Shown piece after piece: positions 23,498 through 33,100 of a DNA stretch of 40,384 nt. How positions within the stretch are numbered: position 1 is the stretch's first letter; each line of letters starts with the position of its first letter. A program made the translations under genes and the position numbers. The stretch comes from JANPLD01 sp031426355 (lineage in GTDB: Bacteria; Pseudomonadota; Alphaproteobacteria; Rickettsiales; UBA8987). The notes under the pieces are model-generated. The model was not told where the DNA came from and ran no database searches. It saw nothing but the letters and a program-made list of their open reading frames with translations. The stretch spans positions 1-40,384 of the forward strand of contig JANPLD010000070.1 in NCBI GenBank assembly GCA_031426355.1, read 5' to 3'.

Positions 23498-25270
23498 TTA
23501 TACCTGTTTAGCCGCTTCATCTTTATCAACCTGAATATCAGGGCTGTCAGGGTTAAGCTTTAATTCATAATGTGCTGCGCCTGCCGGGATCATCGGATAA
23601 ACATTTTCAGCTTTGTCAGTCACCATATCCATGATAACCGGGCCATCATGTTTAAGCATGGCGCGGAGTGCAGATTCAACATCATTAGGTTTATCGCAGC
23701 GAACACCTTTCATGCCATATGCTTCAGCAAGCTTAACGAAATCAGGAAGCGCCTCAACATAACTTTCACTCTGCCTGTCACCGTGGAAAAGTTCCTGCCA
23801 CTGACGAACCATGCCCATATAACCATTATTAAGAATAAGTGTTTTAACAGGAAGCCTATATTGAACAGTAGTACACCATTCCTGCATATTCATTAGTATT
23901 GAGGCCTCACCTGTGATACATATTACCGGCTTACCGGGATGTGCTATCTGTGCCCCAACTGCCGCAGGAAGTCCATACCCCATAGTACCAAGCCCGCCTG
24001 ATGTCATCCAACGGTTAGGCTTATCGAAATCTATATATTGCGCTGTCCACATCTGATGCTGTCCAACATCTGTAGTGATATAATATTCATCATGTTCTTT
24101 CAGAATTCTATTGAGCGTATCAAGAACATATTGAGGACGCGGGAATTTATCAGAATTTCTATAACCAAAAGAATTTTGCGCTCTCCAGCCTTCTATCTCT
24201 GCCCACCATTTTTTAAGTGCAAGCTGATCGGGACGAACCTTACGAGATTTAAATTCTGCAATTAATTGCTTCAGAACAAGTTTTGCATCACCAATCAATT
24301 TTATATCAACCTTGATATTTTTATTGATGGAAGAAGCATCAATATCAACATGGATCTTTTTAGAACCAACCGAGAATTTATCTTTCTTACCTGTGATGCG
24401 GTCATCAAATCTGGCGCCGATATTTATCATCACATCACAATGCGCCATCGCCATATTCGCTTCAAGTGAACCATGCATCCCAAGCATTTTAAGGAATTGC
24501 GTATCAGATGTAGGGTAAGCACCAAGCCCCATCAATGTTGAAGTGATTGGAAAACCCGTAAGCTTTACAAATTCCACAAGCAATGTACATGCTTCAGGCC
24601 CAGAATTTATAAGGCCGCCACCTGTATAGAATACTGGTTTTTTTGAAGACAATATAAGATCGACAGTTTTTACAATAGCATCATTATCAGCCTCTTTCGG
24701 CGGATTATATGAACGGTGGGCTTTCAAAGTTGTATCTACGGAAGGCATTGCCTTACCGAGCTGTATATCTTTAGGAATATCAATAACTACAGGCCCAGGG
24801 CGACCCGACTTAGCAACATAAAATGCTTCACGAATTATATTATCTAACTTTCCTGCATCCTTAACAAGGTAGTTATGTTTGGTACAAGGCATTGTGATAC
24901 CTACAGTATCAGCTTCCTGAAACGCATCAGAACCAATGAGATGGGTCGCAACCTGACCAGTAATACAAACTATAGGGATGGAATCCAGCATAGCATCAGT
25001 TAACCCGGTAACTGTATTGGTAGCACCCGGACCTGAAGTTACAAGTAAACACCCAACTTTACCTGTTGAGCGCGCATAACCTTCCGCTGCATGAGCCGCG
25101 CCCTGTTCATGGCGAACCAGAATATGGCGTATCTTATCCTGCTTGAATATAGCATCATAAATAGGCAAAACCGCGCCGCCCGGATAACCAAATATCACAT
25201 CCACACCCATTTCAACCAGTGTATTAAGTAATAATTCAGCTCCATTCTCAGGGTTTTTAAAGGCAGTCAT
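23498..25270 (-). CDS. ilvB: Acetolactate synthase large (catalytic) subunit
   Basis: A 590-residue ThDP- and FAD-dependent enzyme that makes 2-acetolactate or 2-aceto-2-hydroxybutyrate, the first common step of Val, Leu and Ile synthesis. VIFGYPGGAVLPIYDAIF and ILVRHEQGAAHAAEGYARST contain the activating glutamate (Glu55). GRPGPVVIDIPKDIQ, GMHGSLEANMAMAHCDVMI, GARFDDRITGK, GGLGTMGYGLPAAVGAQIA and the ThDP-binding GEASILMNMQEW...NNGYMG motif (about 454-482) follow. Only the large subunit is present: the next gene downstream is the lipoprotein, and no ilvN or ilvC lies nearby, although these often adjoin ilvB. ilvE is at 6934. Confidence 0.95.
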   Translation of the reverse strand: MTAFKNPENGAELLLNTLVEMGVDVIFGYPGGAVLPIYDAIFKQDKIRHILVRHEQGAAHAAEGYARSTGKVGCLLVTSGPGATNTVTGLTDAMLDSIPIVCITGQVATHLIGSDAFQEADTVGITMPCTKHNYLVKDAGKLDNIIREAFYVAKSGRPGPVVIDIPKDIQLGKAMPSVDTTLKAHRSYNPPKEADNDAIVKTVDLILSSKKPVFYTGGGLINSGPEACTLLVEFVKLTGFPITSTLMGLGAYPTSDTQFLKMLGMHGSLEANMAMAHCDVMINIGARFDDRITGKKDKFSVGSKKIHVDIDASSINKNIKVDIKLIGDAKLVLKQLIAEFKSRKVRPDQLALKKWWAEIEGWRAQNSFGYRNSDKFPRPQYVLDTLNRILKEHDEYYITTDVGQHQMWTAQYIDFDKPNRWMTSGGLGTMGYGLPAAVGAQIAHPGKPVICITGEASILMNMQEWCTTVQYRLPVKTLILNNGYMGMVRQWQELFHGDRQSESYVEALPDFVKLAEAYGMKGVRCDKPNDVESALRAMLKHDGPVIMDMVTDKAENVYPMIPAGAAHYELKLNPDSPDIQVDKDEAAKQV

Positions 25271-25278
25271 TGTTTTTA

Positions 25279-25309
25279 GCTATAATGTTAAGACTTAAGT
25301 AATTATCAA
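25279..25309 (-). promoter_or_regulatory. Weak candidate promoter for ilvB
   Basis: On the minus strand TTGATA (25309-25304) and TATAGC (25284-25279) lie 19 bases apart in the 67-base gap before the ilvB ATG. The spacing is longer than ideal. I see no leader peptide with runs of Ile, Leu or Val codons, so attenuation is not evident. Confidence 0.25.
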
Positions 25310-25337
25310 TTTTGAGCAGAAAAGCAAGGATAACTCA

Positions 25338-26186
25338 TCAGAATATCCCGAGGAACTTCTTGTTATCCCGCACTTCTTTCATAGGTACTACCTGCTCAAG
25401 GGGCATAGTTTCATTGAATACGCAGGCAACCAGATTACCATAACGTAAGGTAAACTGGCTGGTTACCATTTCTATGATAGTATAACCCTCTTTTACCCTG
25501 AAATTTATCAATGCTTCATTTCCATCAGGCATCACCTGGAATATCGCAGGAACTTCACCGCCAATACCTTTGAACCTGAAATAAGTAAACTCGCCATCAT
25601 CAAAAACCTCCAAAGGAGATATAACTTTTGAGCCCGTTACAGAATAGTTAAAATTGAGCATTCCCGCCTGCTTTATAGGGTCCGGAACTTCTTTATGCTC
25701 ATCATCGTTTTTATTATCAATATCATCAAACTGCATAACTTCAGCATCCTCAGAAGAAGGTATATCAACATTTCCCTCAGGATAGATAAATTTTGCAGCA
25801 AATACTAAATTTGGGTCTTTAATGCCTGTTGCTTCCGCTGAATAAAGCTCAAAGTAATATATACGTTTAGTAGTAATGATAGACATATATGTCTGCGCAT
25901 CAAATTTCACCGGCTTTAAAAACAGGCGAAAACCAACCGGCTCTATCTTCCATGAAGTAGTATCAGCCATTGCAATGGTTAGTATCTTCTCGGTCGGGTC
26001 AAGGTCTATCCTTGATGGAACGCCGTAATATCCCGTATATTCAAAAACCGTATCAGGTTTGTATATAAATGTTTTGAACCTTTTATCATTTGGCCCGTTA
26101 AAGCTTTTCTCCGCCTTTTGCGCATTGGCAGAAAAGGAAGTCAAAAGAAGGATAACAAATAAAATATTTACCAAAAAATTTTTCAT
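25338..26186 (-). CDS. virB9: Type IV secretion protein VirB9 (TrbG/CagX family)
   Basis: A 282-residue exported protein that forms the outer-membrane ring of the type IV secretion core complex with VirB7 and VirB10. The signal peptide is MKNFLVNILFVILLLTSFSANA-Q. The N-terminal domain shows FIYKPDTVFEYTGYYGVPSR, DPTEKILTIAMADTTSWKIE, FRLFLKPVKFDAQTYMSIIT and KRIYYFELYS. The C-terminal domain shows FTYFRFKGIGGEVPAIFQV, GNEALINFRVKEGYTIIEMV and LRYGNLVACVFNE. Both halves match VirB9 and neither is truncated. An acidic linker (DVDIPSSEDAE-like to KNDDEHKE) joins them. The ATG at 26186 is one base after the virB8 stop, which fixes the start. No virB7, virB10, virB11 or virD4 is within the window. 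Confidence 0.88.
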   Translation of the reverse strand: MKNFLVNILFVILLLTSFSANAQKAEKSFNGPNDKRFKTFIYKPDTVFEYTGYYGVPSRIDLDPTEKILTIAMADTTSWKIEPVGFRLFLKPVKFDAQTYMSIITTKRIYYFELYSAEATGIKDPNLVFAAKFIYPEGNVDIPSSEDAEVMQFDDIDNKNDDEHKEVPDPIKQAGMLNFNYSVTGSKVISPLEVFDDGEFTYFRFKGIGGEVPAIFQVMPDGNEALINFRVKEGYTIIEMVTSQFTLRYGNLVACVFNETMPLEQVVPMKEVRDNKKFLGIF

Positions 26187-26187
26187 A

Positions 26188-26994
26188 TCATTTTGTATAT
26201 GGATTTTCTTCCGCAGTAGGCTGGGAAACTGCCGCTTTTGTTTCCAAACTCCTGTAACCGGTAACCGCAAAATTGAGCGGGCTATAGTCTTTCAGCTCAT
26301 AGTTATATGTAATGTTTTCAAAAGACAAGCCAATCTTAGCCTGCCATGTAGAGATTGAAACCCCCGTAAACCTGTTAGTTTCCTTAACAGAGAAATTTAT
26401 GGTAACCTCATATTTCTTAAGCTGATTATTATCAGGGTCAGTACCTTTATAAGCTATGTTAATTCTCTCAGGATCAATGAATATTTCCCTGATAACGTTT
26501 TTCTTATATTTCAGGATCGAGCTGTTACCACTTCTTAAAGATACCAGATCCTCATAGTACGCTTTGATATCAGCGTTACCAAGCGTATTGATTATATTCT
26601 GGTTTTTCTTAAGTTTTTTAAAATCTTCCCTAAAATCATAACTTTCCAAAGCTTCAACAAACCTCGCAGAAAAATATTTGATCAGTATATCATCAATTGA
26701 AAATTCTTTTCTCCTGTTACCCATATAAGAGATGCGGGTTGATTCCTCAGAAGCATCTTGTATCTCAACCTGAATCGGAATACTCTTTTTGATCGGCAGG
26801 ATGCTTCTATAGTAATATACCGACATGCCCAAAAGACCAGCAAGCATAACAAATATTACCAGTAGATAAGTACGCTCCACAAACCTATTAAGGTAAGTAC
26901 CAATATACCAGTGTCGAGCCTCTATAAAGAACTCACCTGACTCAACCTTTTCGGCGATCTCTTTATAATATTCTTTAGTGTTAACCTGTTCCAT
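26188..26994 (-). CDS. virB8: Type IV secretion protein VirB8
   Basis: A 268-residue bitopic inner-membrane protein of the type IV secretion apparatus, which nucleates channel assembly. A cytoplasmic N-terminus of about 42 residues (YYKEIAEKVESGEFFIEARH) precedes one TM helix (about 43-63, LVIFVMLAGLLGMSVYYY). The periplasmic NTF2-like domain includes RISYMGNRRKEFSIDDILIK, YFSARFVEALESYDF, then INIAYKGT, KKYEVTINFSVKETNR and SISTWQAKIGLSFENITY. These are the VirB8 family's expected elements. Its stop is one base before virB9. It is divergent from the giant exported-protein gene across a 190-base gap. Confidence 0.87.
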   Translation of the reverse strand: MEQVNTKEYYKEIAEKVESGEFFIEARHWYIGTYLNRFVERTYLLVIFVMLAGLLGMSVYYYRSILPIKKSIPIQVEIQDASEESTRISYMGNRRKEFSIDDILIKYFSARFVEALESYDFREDFKKLKKNQNIINTLGNADIKAYYEDLVSLRSGNSSILKYKKNVIREIFIDPERINIAYKGTDPDNNQLKKYEVTINFSVKETNRFTGVSISTWQAKIGLSFENITYNYELKDYSPLNFAVTGYRSLETKAAVSQPTAEENPYTK

Positions 26995-27061
26995 ATGTTA
27001 CATATATACTAACTTAAGGAAGTTATTGAATAAAAGCCTTAATTTTATTTTGTCTTTACCG

Positions 27062-27079
27062 CTATAATAATGATTATAG
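27062..27079. promoter_or_regulatory. Perfect inverted repeat in the virB8 / giant-gene divergent gap (operator candidate)
   Basis: CTATAAT (27062-27068) and ATTATAG (27073-27079) are exact reverse complements with a 4-base spacer. They sit near the middle of the 190-base divergent region. AGCCTTAA also occurs twice as a direct repeat (27035-27042 and 27108-27115). A regulator binding here could control both transcripts. AT-rich palindromes arise easily by chance. Apart from these the gap shows nothing else clear. Confidence 0.35.
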
Positions 27080-27127
27080 TAATTGATTTACAATAATATC
27101 ATAAATTAGCCTTAAGTAAAATTTTAG

Positions 27128-27156
27128 TTAATTTTTAAGTATTATTATAGTATAGT
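27128..27156 (+). promoter_or_regulatory. Candidate promoter of the giant exported-protein gene
   Basis: TTAATT (27128-27133) and TATAGT (27151-27156) are 17 bases apart and 28 bases before the ATG at 27185. The -10 matches 5 of 6 positions; the -35 is weak. The start has no Shine-Dalgarno sequence. Confidence 0.3.
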
Positions 27157-27184
27157 AAAGATTACAGAACCCTTTTACCTCTTG

Positions 27185-30100
27185 ATGAGTATTATCAGAA
27201 AATTACTCAATATTTTTGTTATTGCTTTAATAGCCGTGACCGCGACTGCCCAAAGCGGCGGCACTTTTGATCCAGACAGCTCACAATACCCGCCTTTGTT
27301 AGTAAAGTGGGATAATACCGGATATAATAGTTTTGGCGGAGGGAATAACAATAGTGCATTTAATGGCCCACAACCTCCTAATTACGTAAAAGGAAGTCTA
27401 ATAACAGGAGATGAAAATAGTGATCCCATCTGCGGTAAACTCCCCGTTGATTACGGTAATAGCGGAAATACAAGAGAATGGGGGCCACAAAGAAAAAGAT
27501 GCTATGATTACTATATCGAAGTTAAAAAACAAATGGTTAGCCCGTGCCAGTATATCGTAGCTAAAGGGGTAACCGTTAGGGGTGATGGATCAAACAAAGG
27601 TTATACAGAAAGGTTAAATAATTACTGGGAATATAATCTTGAGGAAACCTCAGTACCAAATGGTCATTATAGTTTCACAGGAAGTCATCAACCAAATAAA
27701 AATGATCATGGTCATTCACTTGTTTTAGGAGATTTCATTAGAACTACAAATGAAGGAAATTTAAAATCTGTACAATTTCGCATTGAATGGGAAACTGAAT
27801 GTAAAGGTTATGGTGACGGAGATGGAGACGAAGATACCGAAGATGACACAGGCGGCGAATGCCCACCATGTTACGAACACAGGGTTGAAGGCAGTGATAA
27901 TGACCCGACTGGTAATGATGGTAATACCAACAATGATATAGTTTCCCAAGGGTGCCTTCCACAAATAGATGATTCCCCTTGGAAATCTATTGGGGTCGGC
28001 GGTAGCAGCGGCGGTTTACCTGATCTTGACCTTAAAAAATTCTATGACTTTACTGATGATCTTGATAATCCTGTTGGCGGATTATTGGAAATGGTAATGC
28101 CTAAATGCCTTACAAATCCAATACTCCCAAAAACACCTTTCAATACTTTTAAAAAAGATTGGCAAACAGATCTTGACCCATCAACACCGGCAAAGGAAAA
28201 TGATACGCAAACCAGATTAGACACTATCTACGGCGCTGAAGGTAAAGCCGGAGAAAGAACCAATGAATGGCGTGGCAGTTGCGGCCGTGGAATGTTCTTC
28301 TATAAAAATAATGTAACAATAAATAATGTTGCCGGAAAATTCCGGGATTCAAACCTTGTCACTGCATACTCTCCAAAATCTACTGACGATATTAATACAA
28401 GTGAGATTTGGGAATCAAGGACCGGCTGTTATAACCCTGAAGAAAGATTTATCCTTCTGCCTACATACGCAGATTATAAAACTGAAAAAGAAGCACTTAC
28501 CGTAGCTGGCGTAAACCCAGGTAATATAGGAACAGAAAGAATAAAATTCTTTGAACCTGGAAGAGGCGGCAGGCAATTGCCCACAGGCAGTTTAAGGGAT
28601 GGCCCACCAGATGAACCCGAAGCAGGAAGCGGCGATGGCTTATTCCTGATACCAAATGACAGGCTATTGATGGAACATCCGCTTTGTACATCAAGGATAT
28701 TTTCAACCACATTGCAAACGGGTTTACTTGATGATCTGACAGGCAACCTTCCGGGCTTACAAGGCTTGGTTGACCCATACGGAACTATTGATGCTTACGC
28801 TTATAAAACACCAAACGGCGTACCTATCTCCCCTACAGTAATTCAAAACATGATGGCAACCGGCAGTGACCTTACCACCGGCGTTGCAACTGGAGCTTTA
28901 CCAATGTGTTTAGCTGATGATGTTGCGGATGATGCAGATGACTATTGCTTAGAATATCTTAAATTCTTAGATAAAGGAAATATCGTTAGTGGCTTAACCT
29001 CTGCGGAATTAGGTGCTATAGGCAATGTTGGTGATGAAGCCCTTGAAATTGAAAGAAGAAGAAAAGGTAAATACAACGCTGAAAGATATTATTTTAATTA
29101 TGATACTTTCTGCTGGGAAGAAAAGGAGCGCCCGTTTATTTTACCACCCGACCCATATGAGCGTTGGATGCCACTTGCAGTAAGATCCACAACACGCCCT
29201 ACAAAAAGTGGATTTGGTTATTCTCATAGCGTTTATGAAGATAGAGAAAATTTCTTAGGTAATAATGTTAAATATATAAATACCGATATCCGCAGGCCAA
29301 CTTTCACACCTTATGCAGAAAGGCATGTTTATGATTATAACGAATTCGGCAGGGCAAAAAACTCCCCTGAAGATAATGAATTTTTGAATCTCAGCCTTGA
29401 AGAATACGGCTATGGGGATGTTCCGCAAGCGCGAATAGATTATAATATTGACCCGACAAATATTTACCAGCTAGCCGCAAAACCAACCCCGGCAGACCTT
29501 CTGAAAGATGAAATGCGCGGCCGTAAATACAAGCTCCAGCAATGTTTGAGGATGTATATTGAGCAATGGGCTTACGAGGGCGATAAAGGCTCCATACTTC
29601 TAAGCGACATGGAATCCTCAGACCAGAATAAAAGTAAACTCGCTTCAGATGTAAGCATGTGCCAATGGGTAGCTTCTTATGATACCAGTGCAAATTATGA
29701 TAAAGAAAGGGATAAATTCAAAGAAATAATGTCTTATTTCTTGGGCAGGGCAGCTCTAAGCGGAACAGGAGATACTAAAAAAGGCGCAAGCTCCGCGCTT
29801 TTACTAGGTGGCAAAACACCTTCCATGCCACTTGCAGGCAATTTAACTTTAGAAGGAATATTAAAACCTGACAATAATTTCAAACGCGGTATGCGTCCTG
29901 AATATTTCGATTATATGAATTTCTTAACGGCAAGCATGTTGCCTGCCGAACTAGAAGAAAACAACCTTACTAATAAAGTTGATGTTGATGGTGGTGAACA
30001 TTTCTATGACGATGTTTATAACAGGATGGATCTTCGTGATCCAAAAAAATTCAATGAAGCTATTCCAAGCCCGCTTTCATACCCGCAAAAAATAAATTTT

Positions 30101-33100
30101 TCAAAACGTGACTGCGAAACTGTTGTGCCACCCCAATTCTGGCGTGATACCATAAACCCTTTTTATGAAGAGCCTGACCTTAACAATGAAGCTAAAAAAT
30201 ATTCAGGCCCCGGCTGCCACCCAATATATGACTATAGGAACATAATTGACCTTCCAACCAGCCTGAACCTTAGGAATAAAGCTTTTGATAATCCTATCAC
30301 AAAATCCTTCGCAAAGATTATTCATAAAGTAATTGGTAAAGTTACCGGCGGCGGTGAAGGTAATTTCCACTGGCTAACTACCCGTGAAGACATGCCACTT
30401 TTATCCTTAGGAACTGCCATCCCGACATTACCTGTATTTGCAATAGGTATTGCACCAAAGCATAGTAGCGGTGGAAATAATAATGGTGGAGATGATGACG
30501 GGGATGGAGATGACGACGATGGTGATGGGGGGGAAGATGGTGATGACCCAGATGAAAATGATAATACTGATGGTGATGATACTGGCTTAGGAGACCTAGT
30601 TGACGATATAGGTGATATTACTAACTGTTTAAGCAGTATAGGCGGTATAGTTGATTTGATAAAGAAAGCTAAAGATGGGGTAAATGAAATTATTGATGCA
30701 AAAAATAAGATCAAGGATGCCCTTGGTATAATAAAAAATTTTTCTGTCACTGCACCATCAGCAGCTCAAAATACCCTGACTACTTTTTATAATCAGATAA
30801 TGGATCAGGTAATCGGCGCTACTGGCTTGAATAACGTTGTTACAAAAATAAAAAATAAGGTCTTTAAATTAAAAAGTATCACGCATCCAAAACAACTGAT
30901 AGCTGACATAAAAAACATAATTCAGCAAGAGCTTGAAAATAAAGTAACTGTAATTGGCACTATAGTTAATACTATAATATCGCAGTTGAATAATTGTTTA
31001 GGCTGTATTGGTGCTACTTGTTGTAGTGATGATTCTCAGTGCCCCGCTACCTCAGGGCAATGTTGTAATAAAAGCACCGGTCAGTGTAGTTTAAATGCCT
31101 GTCCTTCGGCCTGTTGTGCAACCAACTCTTGCTGCAATAATCAATGTCCAGGTTATAATCAAGCCACATGTTCTACGCAGCAGGGCTGCATTTTGGATGG
31201 TTTAGGAGCAAGTGAAATAGGCCAGATTAAAAAGGCTTTTAACGACATAAAAGAGGCCATTGCGTTACTTCAGAGCGGCATAGCAAAACTTAAGCAGGCT
31301 CTTGATGAAATCCAGGAAAAAGTAGAAGCGGCAGGTGACAGTTGTGGTGATATAGGAGACGATGACGATGGTGGAGATGACGATGGAAACGGCGGAAGCA
31401 GTAATAGCAACGGAAGTAGTAATAGCGATGGAAGCAGCAACACTGGAGGCAGTAGTAACACTGGAGGAAGCAGCAATAGTGGAGATGATGGCAATGGTGG
31501 CTTCCCTATTCCACAACCTTATGTAGTTACAAGTTGGGAAAAATATCCAACAAAAAATAATACCCCTAATTCTGACGGCGGAAATCCCAATGAGAATTTT
31601 GAATTAAGGGATGTATGGATGACAAGGGCGGGCGGCAAGTCAGCTCTCAATTATCACATAATCCAGAACCAGAATAAAACCTGGAGATTATCCTTCCCCG
31701 GCGCTAAACTTGGAATGGTAGTAATAGATGAAAAAACCCTTAGCAGTGGCCGTGAGTGGATAGACCATAGTTTCCCTGCCCGCACCTGTTTACATATGGA
31801 ACCTTTAAAGTTTAGCAAGCTTACCAAGTTCTGGGATTACGAACCGGATGCTACTGCAGCTGATTCCAGCGAATATTTACCAGGACTGAATAGCACTTCA
31901 CCTGATCCTGAAAACCTCATTCAGGATGCATGGAAAACTTGGGATGATATCAGGCTTTATGAGCTTGCAACTTACCTGAAAGGTACAACTCCGGCATCAG
32001 GAGATGCTGCTTTTGACAGCTCAAATGAAACTAAAAATTTCGGCGGATTTAAAGTCAGAAAATCGGAGCAGAATTACTATAAATGGTTACCAACTGCTTG
32101 GTCTATGGGCTTTGGTATGGGCAAAACCTTCTGGTGTGAATTCGAAGTTCCTTACTTCCCTTATTTCATAGGCGATACTGAATTTGACCATGCGAAAAAA
32201 CCAGTTTCCGGACATTTCAAGATCAATGGGCAAAAAGGCTTGGCTTTAAGTGGAGATATGAGTTTTGAACTTAAGAAAGAATATAAACCGCGCCTCGAAT
32301 ATTACAGGGTAGAAAGGATACGTGACGCCTGCGGCCCATTCGGTGTTGCGTCAACATGGGTGGACGATCCTAACTCATATATCTCAGACTGGCTGATCGG
32401 CAAAACAGGCAAATATAAATTAAAATCCCGCTGCGCTGACTGGTTTGATTCTTATCGCAGGAAAACAAACGACCCTAAAATAATCGCTTGGCGCCTCCCA
32501 CGGTTTGATTATGAATTCCTGAAAGCCTTCCTTGAATGTACCGGCCCTATAAGAGGCCCTGAGGAAACCCCTGCAGTTTGTCAGGAAAACATTACCGCGA
32601 AGCAAAATAATAATGATGCCTGCGTATGTGAAGTTAGTAAAGGCGTTATTAATCTGGCACTATTTGTAGCAACTTTTTTTGGTGGTAATGGCAACCCTAT
32701 TGAATGTATTACCAGCAACTTAGGCGGTGACCAGCTAGATCAATTCAAGAATTGTGATTTAAACCCAGCTCCTTGTACTGAAGATGATGCAGATAGTTCT
32801 TCCGCATCACAGGAATGTAAAGATTACTGGGGTCCACAATGTACTACATGGAGAAGTCTTGGTGGCGGGGAAATTGTTGGAGGCTTAGCTGATGCTGCAC
32901 AATGTTTCTCCAAATGGTGTGATTATAGCTCTGCAGATAATGGACAAACTGCTGCAATCCTTCAGTTCTCATTAAGCAATTTAATAAGGGCTATGGATTA
33001 TTGCACACGCGGTGATACCGAATATGCATATGACCATACTGATAAAGAAAATGATAAACTTAAAAAATATTCACTGATAGGTTTTGATAATAATACTCCA

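Noticed and set aside
25338..26270. Longer virB9 start inside virB8
   Set aside because: The added N-terminus precedes a good signal peptide that begins one base after the virB8 stop.
30322..30750. Minus-strand open frames opposite the Asp/Gly-rich regions of the giant gene (also 31265-31516)
   Set aside because: They are Ser/Pro/Thr-rich shadows of the low-complexity coding strand with no independent signals.
31394..31483. A CRISPR-like array
   Set aside because: The 18-bp units are contiguous without spacers and encode an in-frame GSSN linker.
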